Source: Streptomyces adelaidensis
GTDB lineage: Bacteria; Actinomycetota; Actinomycetes; Streptomycetales; Streptomycetaceae
Assembly (NCBI RefSeq): GCF_016598475.1
Contig: NZ_JAEMUX010000028.1
Coordinates: 25,850 to 89,849 of the forward strand
Reading direction: 5' to 3'
Length of the DNA stretch: 64,000 nt
Shown here: positions 50,154 to 57,760 of the stretch, piece after piece
Layout of the letters: each line of letters starts with the position of its first letter
Position numbering within the stretch: the first letter of the stretch is position 1
Program-made: the position numbers and the translations under genes
The notes under the pieces: model-generated
Database searches by the model: none
Told to the model about the DNA's origin: nothing
Seen by the model: the letters and a program-made list of their open reading frames with translations, nothing else

Positions 50154-51332
50154 ATGAGCGGGCAGAGCAAGGCGGATCGGGCGTACGACATCGTGCTCTA
50201 CGGGGCCACGGGGTTCGTCGGGGAACTCACCGCGGAGTATCTCGCCGGGCACGCGCCCGAGGGGCTGCGCTGGGCGATCGCCGGGCGGAGCGCGGAGAAG
50301 CTCGCGGCGCTGCGCGAGCGGCTGCCGGGCGGAGCGGAGATCGGCGTGCTCCAGGCTGACGTGTCCGATCCGGCGGCCGTGCGCGAACTCGCCCGGCAGA
50401 CACGGGTGGTGGCCACGACCGTCGGCCCGTACATCACGTACGGCGAGGAGCTGGTGGCAGCCTGCGCCGACGAGGGCACCGACTATCTGGACCTCACCGG
50501 TGAGCCCGAGTTCGTGGACCGCACCTTCGTACGGCACGACGCACGCGCGCGGGAGACCGGTGCGCGCCTCGTGCACGCGGCGGGCTTCGACTCGATACCG
50601 CACGACCTGGGGGCGTACTTCACCGTGCGGCAGCTCCCTCAGGACGTGCCGATCACCGTGGACGGGTTCGTGCGAGCCGCCGGGATGCTCTCGGGCGGTA
50701 CGTTCAACTCCGCGCTCACGGGTTTCTCGCGCACCCGGCAGACGGCGGCCGCCGCGCAGGACCGCAAGCGGCACGAGCCGCGCACGGTGGGGCGACGGGC
50801 GTACGCGCCGGTGAGCGCGCCCCGGTTCGCCAAGGAGATCGGGGCGTGGGCGCTGCCGCTGCCGACGATCGACGCGCAGGTGGTGCAGCGTTCGGCGCGC
50901 GCCCTGTCGTGCTACGGGCCGGACTTCCGCTACCGCCATTACGCGGCCGTCAAGACCCTGCCGTTCGCGGTGGGCGGGGTCGCGTTCGTCGGCGCGGTCG
51001 TCGCCGCCGCCCAGGTGCCGCCCGTGCGGCGCTGGTTGGGCGACCGGCTCAAGCCGGGTGAGGGGCCGAGCGCGGAGCGGCGGGCGAAGAGCTGGTTCTC
51101 GGTGCGGTTCGTGGGCGAGGGCGGCGGGCGCCGGGTCTTCACGGAGGTCGCGGGCGGTGACCCCGGCTACGGCGAGACGGCGAAGATGTTCGCCGAGTCC
51201 GCGCTGAGTCTGGCCCTCGACGATCTCCCGCCCTCGGCGGGGCAGGTCACCACGGCGGTGGCGATGGGCGACGCGCTGATCGAACGGTTGCGCGCGGCGG
51301 GGATCACCTTCCGGGTCGTGTCCTCGCAGTAG
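50154..51332 (+). CDS. Saccharopine dehydrogenase-like / trans-acting enoyl reductase family protein
   Basis: A 392-residue protein. The N-terminal Rossmann motif is YDIVLYGATGFVGELTAEYL and RWAIAGRSAEKLAAL follows; the middle has DYLDLTGEPEFVDRTF and AAGFDSIPHDLGA, the pattern of saccharopine-dehydrogenase-like reductases related to mycobacterial trans-acting enoyl reductases. One hydrophobic segment near residue 285 (VGGVAFVGAVVAAA) suggests membrane contact. ATG 50154 has GAGGGG 6 bases upstream. Substrate unknown, possibly a lipid. Confidence 0.88.
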   Translation: MSGQSKADRAYDIVLYGATGFVGELTAEYLAGHAPEGLRWAIAGRSAEKLAALRERLPGGAEIGVLQADVSDPAAVRELARQTRVVATTVGPYITYGEELVAACADEGTDYLDLTGEPEFVDRTFVRHDARARETGARLVHAAGFDSIPHDLGAYFTVRQLPQDVPITVDGFVRAAGMLSGGTFNSALTGFSRTRQTAAAAQDRKRHEPRTVGRRAYAPVSAPRFAKEIGAWALPLPTIDAQVVQRSARALSCYGPDFRYRHYAAVKTLPFAVGGVAFVGAVVAAAQVPPVRRWLGDRLKPGEGPSAERRAKSWFSVRFVGEGGGRRVFTEVAGGDPGYGETAKMFAESALSLALDDLPPSAGQVTTAVAMGDALIERLRAAGITFRVVSSQ

Positions 51333-51374
51333 CGGGAACGGGGCCTCGGGCGCCGCCGCTGACGAGGTGTGGCC

Positions 51375-51521
51375 CTACTGCGCCCACCCCGTCAGTGTGT
51401 AGATCATCCCCGCTGTCCAGGCCAGACCGGCGATCACGGCGAGCAGCAGTCCGGTCGTCACGGCCCGCTCGACGGGCTGGGTGGGGCCGGTGGCGGTCTT
51501 CGGTGCGCGGTGCGTCGTCAT
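51375..51521 (-). CDS. Small single-pass membrane protein
   Basis: A 48-residue ORF from ATG 51521: a basic, Thr/Pro-rich head (MTTHRAPKTATGPTQPVER), one hydrophobic helix (VTTGLLLAVIAGLAWTAGM) and the tail IYTLTGWAQ. The composition and topology are consistent with a real small membrane protein, and it fills a gap between two other genes. I recall similar short Streptomyces proteins beginning MTT and ending in a W-rich tail, but cannot name a family. Confidence 0.6.
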   Translation of the reverse strand: MTTHRAPKTATGPTQPVERAVTTGLLLAVIAGLAWTAGMIYTLTGWAQ

Positions 51522-51581
51522 ACGGCCCAGCCTGCCGATCATGACGACGCACCGGTATCCGTACTCGTACTCAGTTCGTAC

Positions 51582-52316
51582 TCAGGTACGGGGTTCGCGC
51601 GTACTCGCGACGGGTGCCCCGGAGGGTCGGGCGGTGATGTCCCGCAGGGCCCGGCGGCAGAGCGAGTCGGCGCGGCGGGTGGACTCCGGGAGGCGGTAGG
51701 CCGGGGTGAGGGCGAGGGTGTGCGCGCAGGCGTTGTCGAGGCTCACCCGGTGGCCGACGGAGACGAAGACGGGCTTGACGCCGTCGCGGGTGCGCAGCGC
51801 GCGGCCCACCTCCTCGGTGCCCGCGAGGAGCGGGGAGGTGCTGCCGCGTGGGGTGCCGGGGTCGTCGTACGTGAAGGTGAAGGGGTTCTTGGCGACGCCG
51901 ATCGTGGGGAGCCCGGTGAGAACGCCCAGGTGGGCGGCGAGGCCGAAGCGGCGCGGGTGGGCGAGGCCGTAGCCGTCGCAGACGACGAGGCCGGGGTCCC
52001 GGGGCAGCGCGTCGAGGGCGGCGAGCACGGTCGGGATCTCGCGGAAGGCGAGCAGTCCGGGGACGTACGGGAAGGAGACCTGTCCGATCGCCGTGGCCTC
52101 GGCGACCACGTCCAGCGTGGCCGCGTCGAGCACCACGGCCGCCGCCGCGACCACGTCCCGCTCGTCGTCGTAGGCGACGTCGACGCCGGTGACGTACCCG
52201 GTCCCGGGCGGCGGTCCGGTCTCGTCGAGGACCACCTTCCCCCGCAACTCGTCCTGCACGGCGAGGGCTTGTTCTTCGGTGGCGGGCCGGCCCGCCGGGA
52301 TGCGTACGGTCGTCAT
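51582..52316 (-). CDS. nfi: Endonuclease V (deoxyinosine 3'-endonuclease)
   Basis: A 244-residue nuclease acting on deoxyinosine-containing DNA. Motifs are TGVDVAYDDERDVV (metal-binding Asp), SFPYVPGLLAFREIPTVL (wedge with PYIP-like PYVP and catalytic Glu), and LVVCDGYGLAHPRRFGLAAH (metal-binding Asp), then GVAKNPF and GHRVSLDNA. ATG 52316 gives MTTVRIPAGRP; an ATG 7 codons upstream is possible. It stands alone. Confidence 0.93.
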   Translation of the reverse strand: MTTVRIPAGRPATEEQALAVQDELRGKVVLDETGPPPGTGYVTGVDVAYDDERDVVAAAAVVLDAATLDVVAEATAIGQVSFPYVPGLLAFREIPTVLAALDALPRDPGLVVCDGYGLAHPRRFGLAAHLGVLTGLPTIGVAKNPFTFTYDDPGTPRGSTSPLLAGTEEVGRALRTRDGVKPVFVSVGHRVSLDNACAHTLALTPAYRLPESTRRADSLCRRALRDITARPSGAPVASTREPRT

Positions 52317-52362
52317 GGTGCCGACGAGCGTACGCATCCCGGCGCGAGGGCGCGGCGCGGGG

Positions 52363-52689
52363 CTACTTGTTGCCGAGGGCGCGCTTGAGCTGGCTCTTGT
52401 TCATGTCCGAACGGCCATGGATGTTGCGCCGCTTGGCCTCCTCGTAGAGCTGGTCGTATGTGGGACCCTCGGAGCCCGAGTGGGAGCGCTGACCGCCCCG
52501 CTTACTCGACGACATGTCCTGGGTGGAGGTGCGGCTCGCGGTCTTGGACTCGCCGGACCGGGCGCGTTCCTTGTTGACGGTCCGGGCCGCGATCTCCTCG
52601 GCGCGGGACTCGCTCTCGCCGCGGTCCCGGGCGCTGTCCTTGATGTGCTCGTACTGGCGTTCCCGCTTGGGGCTCGAACCGCGTGGCAC
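52363..52689 (-). CDS. Small basic protein annotated in relatives as plasmid stabilisation protein
   Basis: A 108-residue hydrophilic protein. Residues 1-60 are charged and Arg/Glu/Ser-rich (RERQYEHIKDSARDRGES). The C-terminus YDQLYEEAKRRNIHGRSDMN with SQLKRALG resembles the SAP/Rho-N-like helix-extended-helix that binds nucleic acid. I recall the label plasmid stabilisation protein for this family; no plasmid function is evident here. GTG 52689 is preceded by GAAGGGAG, and three 12-bp iterons lie just upstream. Confidence 0.72.
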   Translation of the reverse strand: MPRGSSPKRERQYEHIKDSARDRGESESRAEEIAARTVNKERARSGESKTASRTSTQDMSSSKRGGQRSHSGSEGPTYDQLYEEAKRRNIHGRSDMNKSQLKRALGNK

Positions 52690-52708
52690 GGTCGATCACT
52701 CCCTTCGT

Positions 52709-52744
52709 GATCCGAATCGTGATTCGAATCGCAATCCGAATACC
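52709..52744. repeat. Three tandem 12-bp iterons upstream of the small basic protein gene
   Basis: GATCCGAATCGT (52709), GATTCGAATCGC (52721) and AATCCGAATACC (52733) are adjacent 12-mers sharing the core CGAATC or CGAAT. CGAATC-GT-GATTCG also forms a palindrome across units one and two. They start 19 bases upstream of the GTG, in the promoter zone. Confidence 0.75.
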
Positions 52745-52837
52745 TCACAAGTATCCCATTTCGGCGGGAGCAACCACCGGAACGGATCCCATGCCGATCG
52801 ATGCGGTGCCACCGGTGCGGTTGCCGATCGGTGCCGC

Positions 52838-53932
52838 TCAGCTCTCCAGCCGAGCCACCCGTCCCTTCTCCCCGGCGGCCCAGCAACTCCGGTCCGGCGC
52901 GCAGTCGACGGTGTCGTACGAGCCGGTGTCGACCGTGCGCCAGGTGCGGCCGCCGTCGGTGGTGAGGTCGGTGCCGGTGGGGCCGACAGCGATGGCGGTC
53001 GTGCGGCTGTGCGGGAGCCAGCTGACGCCGGAGCGGTAGGCGGGCGGGGGCTGCGCGGCGGATGTCCAGGTACGGCCGGCGTCGCCGGTGGTGGCCGCCG
53101 CCTGCGGGGAGGGCTGGTCGGCGCGGTAGTCGCCGCCGACGGCGATGCCGTGCGCCCGGTCGCGGAAGGCGAGCGCGAAGACGCCGCGGGCCGGGTCGCC
53201 GGCCGGGACGGGGGTGTCGGTGGCCGTCCAGGTCAGCCCCCGGTCGGCGGAGTGCAGCACACGCGCGCGTGCGGCCCCGCCGGTCGCCAGCCACACATCG
53301 CGCGGACCGGAGCCGACCAGACACTGCCCGCTCGCCGCGAAGCCCGCCTCGCCGTCCAGGGCCGGGGGCATCCCGTCGTTCGGCAGGACGGTCCAGGAGC
53401 GGCCGCCGTCCTTGGTGGACAGGATGCGGAATTTCCCGTCCACGGGGTCGCTCATGGCGAGCCCGTGGCGGAGGTCGAAGAAGGTGAGGCAGTCGTAGAA
53501 GGCGCGCGGGTCGGTGTTGCGGAAGGACTCGGTCCACGTCGCACCGCCGTCCTCCGTGCGATACACGCGGGAGGCCTCGCCCTCGCCGATGGCCAGCGCG
53601 ACCGCCCGGCGTGCGTCGAATGCCTCGATGTCCCGGAACTGCAGATCCTGTGCGCCGGGCGGTGAGACGTTGCGCCAGTCCTTGCCCCCGTCCGTGGTCC
53701 GCAGCACGGTGCCCGCGGAACCGGCCAGCCAGGCGGTGTTCCCGCTGACCGCTGAGAGACCACGAAAGCGCACGTCAGTGGTGGTCTCCTGCAGTTCCCA
53801 GTGCGGTGGACGGCCTCCCGTGTGTGCCTGCGCGGGCACCGCCAGGGCGGTGGCGAGCGCCGCCGCGGCCAGCCCCGTCGTCATCGTCCGACTCGTCCGA
53901 CTCATCCGTCTCGACTGCCCCAAAGCCCTCAT
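52838..53932 (-). CDS. Secreted Asp-box (BNR/YCF48-like) beta-propeller protein
   Basis: A 364-residue exported protein. The signal peptide MRALGQSRRMSRTSRTMTTG has a hydrophobic core LAAAALATALA and a likely cleavage after AQA. At least six Asp-box repeats follow: TTDGGKDW, TEDGGATW, STKDGGRSW, SADRGLTW, TGDAGRTW and TTDGGRTW. The fold is a BNR/Ycf48-type propeller, seen in sialidase-like or photosystem assembly proteins; enzymatic residues are not identifiable. The start may be ATG 53932 or ATG 53905. Often labelled oxidoreductase in Streptomyces, without support here. Confidence 0.8.
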   Translation of the reverse strand: MRALGQSRRMSRTSRTMTTGLAAAALATALAVPAQAHTGGRPPHWELQETTTDVRFRGLSAVSGNTAWLAGSAGTVLRTTDGGKDWRNVSPPGAQDLQFRDIEAFDARRAVALAIGEGEASRVYRTEDGGATWTESFRNTDPRAFYDCLTFFDLRHGLAMSDPVDGKFRILSTKDGGRSWTVLPNDGMPPALDGEAGFAASGQCLVGSGPRDVWLATGGAARARVLHSADRGLTWTATDTPVPAGDPARGVFALAFRDRAHGIAVGGDYRADQPSPQAAATTGDAGRTWTSAAQPPPAYRSGVSWLPHSRTTAIAVGPTGTDLTTDGGRTWRTVDTGSYDTVDCAPDRSCWAAGEKGRVARLES

Positions 53933-54045
53933 GGCGGGCGAAGTCAGTCCACCGATCCGGTGCCGTCCAGATGCCCTCGGCCGGGAACCGCCGGGCCGCG
54001 TCCGGTGTCCTCTCCGGTATCCCGGCACCCGGGGATGAGAAATGG

Positions 54046-54081
54046 ATCACCTCGGTGATTGGGCTCGGTGACAGAGGTCAC
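54046..54081. promoter_or_regulatory. Two palindromes in the divergent region before the ssgD-like gene
   Basis: ATCACC-TC-GGTGAT (54046-54059) is a perfect 14-bp palindrome and GTGAC-AGAG-GTCAC (54068-54081) is perfect with a 4-base spacer. Their centres are 22 bp apart, about two turns. They lie between the Asp-box protein gene (minus) and the SsgA-like gene (plus) and could control either. Confidence 0.55.
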
Positions 54082-54180
54082 TCGACCCTCATGTACACGG
54101 ACAGGCCCGATCCGACGTCTCTTCAATTGCCCGGTCCCAGTCACCCGGAGTCCGTCCACCCGTCACAAGGGAGCAAGGCG

Positions 54181-54597
54181 TTGTCCATCGTCATCGAGCA
54201 GCCCGTAGAGGCCCGTCTCGTCGCCGCCGCGCCGCGGATGCCGAGCATTCCCGCAACGCTCCACTACGACCGCGGCGATCCCTTCGCCGTCCGGATGACC
54301 TTCCCCGCCCCGGCCACGCTGGAGGGCGTCGAGGTCTGCTGGACCTTCGCCCGCGAACTCCTCGTGACCGGCATGGAGGAGCCGGTCGGCCACGGGGACG
54401 TACGGGTGCGACCGTACGGCTACGAGCGACTGGTCCTGGAGTTCCACGCCCCGGAAGGCACCGCCGTGGTGCATGTCCACTCCGGCGAGGTGCGGCGCTT
54501 CCTGGAGCGTACGACCGAACTGGTGCCCCTCGGCCTGGAGCACCACCAGGTCGACCTGGACCACGATTTGGCGGAGCTGATGCGGGACGCCTGCTGA
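54181..54597 (+). CDS. ssgD: SsgA-like sporulation/cell-division regulator (SALP)
   Basis: A 138-residue SsgA family protein. Family elements are VEARLVAAAPRMPSIPATLH, YDRGDPFAVRMTFP, VCWTFARELLVTG, and GDVRVRPYG with LVLEFHAPEGTAVV. SALPs guide septum placement and peptidoglycan remodelling in morphologically complex actinomycetes. TTG 54181 is the start, with AAGGGAG 8 bases upstream; no ATG or GTG at that point fits the family. The symbol ssgD rests on my recollection of gene order (SCO6722); other SALP members cannot be excluded by sequence alone. Confidence 0.85.
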   Translation: MSIVIEQPVEARLVAAAPRMPSIPATLHYDRGDPFAVRMTFPAPATLEGVEVCWTFARELLVTGMEEPVGHGDVRVRPYGYERLVLEFHAPEGTAVVHVHSGEVRRFLERTTELVPLGLEHHQVDLDHDLAELMRDAC

Positions 54598-54608
54598 AGC
54601 CGTTCCCG

Positions 54609-54640
54609 CAGCCGCACAGCCGCCCAGCCGCCCAGCCGCC
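54609..54640. repeat. Four tandem 8-bp repeats after ssgD
   Basis: CAGCCGCA is followed by three copies of CAGCCGCC in tandem, starting 11 bases after the stop codon. It runs into the GC hairpin at 54638-54663. Confidence 0.75.
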
Positions 54641-54663
54641 GCCCCGATCCGCCCGGGGGCGGC
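54638..54663 (+). terminator. Hairpin terminator of the ssgD-like gene
   Basis: GCCGCCCC (54638-54645) pairs with GGGGCGGC (54656-54663) over a 10-base loop, 40 bases after the stop. It separates ssgD from the ABC-F promoter. Confidence 0.6.
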
Positions 54664-54689
54664 CTTCGTCCTGCCGTCGCGTTAATGCG

Positions 54690-54768
54690 TTGACAGCTCT
54701 CCGAGCCCGTCCGTACGTTGTTCCACGGTCCTGTTGCCGTCGATTGGAGAAGGACGTTGCTCGTCTGA
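54690..54768 (+). promoter_or_regulatory. Promoter and three-codon leader ORF of the downstream ABC-F gene
   Basis: TTGACA (54690) and TACGTT (54714) are spaced 18 bp apart and form a good promoter. Transcription would start near 54726, giving a leader of about 220 bases before the ABC-F GTG. Within it, the strong ribosome site GGAGAAGGA (54746-54754) precedes TTG CTC GTC TGA (54757-54768), a Met-Leu-Val-stop ORF. Short leader ORFs of this kind control some ABC-F and erm genes through ribosome stalling. The rest of the 54598-54949 region holds no gene; attenuator hairpins were not resolved by eye. Confidence 0.5.
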
Positions 54769-54949
54769 GGTCCTGAGACACCGCGTCACACATCTCTGCC
54801 GTATCCCGGCTTCCTGTGTGCGTTGCGTGCGACCTCGGCGTACGAGCCGTCCTCCGGCAGCGGGCCTTTCCCGTTGCCCCCGTCGTGTCGCTTCTCGCGG
54901 TGTTTCGAACGCGTCGCCCCTGGCCGCTTCCAGCATTCGCGAGGTCCTT

Positions 54950-56581
54950 GTGTCCACCCCCTTGTCTCTCACCTGTACGTCCCTGTCCTTCGCCTGGCCC
55001 GACGGCACCCCCGTCTTCGACGACCTGCAGATCGCGTTCGGCCCCGGCCGGACCGGGCTCGTCGGCGTCAACGGTTCAGGGAAATCAACCCTGTTGAAGC
55101 TGATCGCCGGTGAGCTGACGCCGGCCGACGGCACCGTCCGGGTGGCCGGCGAGGTCGGCTACCTCCCGCAGAACGTCACGCTCGACACCGGCCTGCGGGT
55201 CGACGAGACGCTCGGCATCGCCGCCGCCCGCGCCGCGCTGCACGCCATCGAGGCGGGCGATGCGGCCGATGAGCACTTCACCGCGGTCGGCGACGACTGG
55301 GACGTGGAGGAACGCGCCCTGGCGACCCTCGGCCAACTAGGCCTCGGCCACATCGATCTGGACCGCACGATCGGCGAGATCTCCGGCGGCGAGTCGGTGC
55401 TGCTGCGCCTCGCCGCGCTGCTGCTGCGCCGGCCCGACGTCCTGCTCCTGGACGAGCCGACCAACAACCTCGACCTGTACGCGCGCCGCCGCCTCCACGA
55501 CGCCGTCTCGTCGTGGTCCGGGGTCATGATCGTGGTCAGCCATGACCGTGAACTCCTCGAACTGGTCGACCAGATCGCGGATCTGCACGCCGGTGAGGTC
55601 ACCTGGTACGGCGGCAACTTCTCCGCGTACGAGGAGGCGCTCGCCACCGAACAGGAGGCCGCCGAGCGGATGGTGCGGGTCGCCGAGTCCGATCTGAAGA
55701 AGCAGAAGCGTGAACTCGTCGACGCCCACACGAAGTTGGCCAAGCGCACGCGCTACGCCAACAAGATGTACGAGAACAAGCGTGAACCCCGGGCCGTGAT
55801 GAAGCTGAAGAAGCGCACGGCCCAGGTGTCCGCCGGCAAGCACCGGATCATGCACGAGGAGAAGCTCGCCGGGGCCAAGGAGCGGCTCGACGAGGCGGTG
55901 GAGGCCGTACGGGACGACGACGAGATCCGCGTCGAACTGCCTTACACGGCGGTGCCTCCGGGGCGTACCGTCCTCACCCTCCTCGACCTGGAGCTGAAGT
56001 ACGGCGGCAGGGTCGGCGGGGGCCTCGATCTGCGCGGCCCCGAGCGGATCGCGCTGGTCGGCCGCAACGGCTCGGGCAAGACCACGCTGCTGCGCACGAT
56101 CGCGGGCGAGCTGGCGCCGGTGAGCGGCGAGACGCGGGCCCATGTCCCGCTGCGCTTTCTGCCGCAGCGGCTCGATGTGCTCGACGACGAGCTGACCGTC
56201 GTGGAGAACGTGGCCCGGTTCGCGCCGGACGCCACCAACAACCGGGTCCGGGCCCGTCTCGCCCGTTTCCTGTTCCGGGGCGCGCGGGCCGACCAGCGGG
56301 CCGCCACGCTCTCCGGCGGGGAACGCTTCCGGGCCGCCCTCGCCGCCCTGATGCTCGCCGAGCCCGCCCCGCAGCTGCTGATGCTGGACGAGCCGACGAA
56401 CAACCTGGACATGGCGAGCGTGCGGCAGCTGACGACCGCTCTGGAGTCGTACGAGGGCGCGCTGATCGTGGCCAGCCACGACCTGCCGTTCCTCGAATCG
56501 ATCGGGATCACCCGGTGGCTGCTGATGGAGGAGGGAGAGCTGCGGGCGACCACGCCGGAGGAGATCGGGGCGGCGGACTGA
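54950..56581 (+). CDS. ABC-F ATPase (antibiotic-resistance type candidate)
   Basis: A 543-residue duplicated ATPase without membrane segments. Walker A motifs are GVNGSGKST and GRNGSGKTT, signatures ISGGESVLLRL and LSGGERFRAAL, and Walker B LLLDEPTNNLD twice. The inter-domain linker, about residues 235-320, is long and Lys-rich (KKQKRELVDAHTKLAKRTRY), as in ribosome-protecting ABC-F proteins. GTG 54950 has GAGG 5 bases upstream; codons before it lack similarity. The long leader with a promoter and a mini-ORF suggests drug-responsive expression; drug class unknown. Confidence 0.92.
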   Translation: MSTPLSLTCTSLSFAWPDGTPVFDDLQIAFGPGRTGLVGVNGSGKSTLLKLIAGELTPADGTVRVAGEVGYLPQNVTLDTGLRVDETLGIAAARAALHAIEAGDAADEHFTAVGDDWDVEERALATLGQLGLGHIDLDRTIGEISGGESVLLRLAALLLRRPDVLLLDEPTNNLDLYARRRLHDAVSSWSGVMIVVSHDRELLELVDQIADLHAGEVTWYGGNFSAYEEALATEQEAAERMVRVAESDLKKQKRELVDAHTKLAKRTRYANKMYENKREPRAVMKLKKRTAQVSAGKHRIMHEEKLAGAKERLDEAVEAVRDDDEIRVELPYTAVPPGRTVLTLLDLELKYGGRVGGGLDLRGPERIALVGRNGSGKTTLLRTIAGELAPVSGETRAHVPLRFLPQRLDVLDDELTVVENVARFAPDATNNRVRARLARFLFRGARADQRAATLSGGERFRAALAALMLAEPAPQLLMLDEPTNNLDMASVRQLTTALESYEGALIVASHDLPFLESIGITRWLLMEEGELRATTPEEIGAAD

Positions 56582-56758
56582 CAGGGACGTCCACGGGCCG
56601 GTCCGGGCGGCTTCGGGCGTTCGGCTACCGCCGAGTATCTCAGGAGGGCCACAGCCTGACCGCGGGGGTTTTGTCCACGTGCACGCGGGCTGCATGATGG
56701 CGGACCGGCGTCGCTTCACGGGCGCCGGAAAACCCTCGTTCGATTCGGAGTCCCACAC

Positions 56759-57535
56759 GTGCCCAGCAAGAAGGCCCTTATACGCCGTCCCAGCCCCCGA
56801 CTGGCCGAAGGACTCGTCACGCACGTCGAACGCACGAAGGTGGACGTCGACCTCGCGGTCGAGCAGTGGGAGGCGTACGGGGAGGCCCTTCGCTCCCACG
56901 GCTGGGAGACGATCGAGGTGGACCCGGCCGACGACTGCCCGGACTCGGTGTTCGTCGAGGACACCGTGGTCATGTACCGGAACGTGGCGCTGATCGCGCG
57001 GCCCGGCGCCCGGTCCCGGCGCGCCGAGACCGACGGGATCGAGGAGGCCGTGGCCGCGCTCGGCTGCTCGGTGAACTGGGTCTGGGAGCCGGGCACACTG
57101 GAGGGCGGCGATGTCCTCAAGGTCGGCGACACGGTGTTCGTGGGCCGGGGCGAGCGCACCAACGCGGCCGGGGTCCAGCAGCTGCGGGCCGCGTTCGAGC
57201 CGCTCGGGGCGCGGGTCGTCTCCGTACCCGTGAGCAAGGTGCTGCATCTGAAGTCGGCGGTGACCGCGCTGCCCGACGGCACCGTCGTCGGGCACATCCC
57301 GAGGATGGACCTGCCGTCGCTGTTCGGGCGTTTCCTGCCGGTGCCGGAGGAGGCCGGGGCGCATGTGGTGCTTCTCGGCGGCGACAAGCTGATGATGGCG
57401 GCGAGCGCGCCGAAGACCGCGGAGCTGTACGCGGACCTCGGGTACGAGCCGGTCGTGGTGGACATCAGTGAGTTCGAGAAGCTGGAGGGGTGTGTGACAT
57501 GCCTCTCGGTGCGACTGCGGGAGCTGTACACCTGA
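56759..57535 (+). CDS. ddaH: Dimethylargininase (DDAH)
   Basis: A 258-residue pentein-fold hydrolase converting N-omega-methylated arginines to citrulline. Seen are the substrate loop CPDSVFVEDTVVM, LEGGDVLKVGDTVFVG, catalytic His163 in VLHLKSAV, and catalytic Cys248 in EGCVTCLSVRLRELY. GTG 56759 has GGAG 8 bases upstream. Length is typical (about 255). It could support methylarginine breakdown; arginine deiminase activity is less likely by length and motifs. Confidence 0.93.
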   Translation: MPSKKALIRRPSPRLAEGLVTHVERTKVDVDLAVEQWEAYGEALRSHGWETIEVDPADDCPDSVFVEDTVVMYRNVALIARPGARSRRAETDGIEEAVAALGCSVNWVWEPGTLEGGDVLKVGDTVFVGRGERTNAAGVQQLRAAFEPLGARVVSVPVSKVLHLKSAVTALPDGTVVGHIPRMDLPSLFGRFLPVPEEAGAHVVLLGGDKLMMAASAPKTAELYADLGYEPVVVDISEFEKLEGCVTCLSVRLRELYT

Positions 57536-57648
57536 GAGGGTGATCGCCTCACCTTTTCGGCCCCGGGACCTGCGGCTCCACAAGGTCTTCGGGACACCCG
57601 CCGATGGCTCGCGGGACCCCGCTGATCAGCGGTCTTTACAACGCACTT

Positions 57649-57698
57649 AACCTACGGCAACGTAACCTACGGATTCGTAGCCTACGATGCCGTAGGTT
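57649..57698. promoter_or_regulatory. Large palindromic operator upstream of the acyl-ACP desaturase gene
   Basis: A 35-bp near-perfect palindrome spans 57664-57698: outer arms AACCTACGG and CCGTAGGTT, inner arms CGTAG and CTACG around C57681. A further AACCTACGG half-site is at 57649-57657, a 15-bp direct offset. It lies 63-112 bases upstream of the desaturase GTG. TetR-family regulators of membrane fluidity use sites of this size; the regulator is not adjacent. Confidence 0.78.
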
Positions 57699-57760
57699 CG
57701 GGTCACCCGCCCGTGGCCCCATCACAAATTCTCGTTGCCTGTTCGTCCCCTGGAGCCTCT

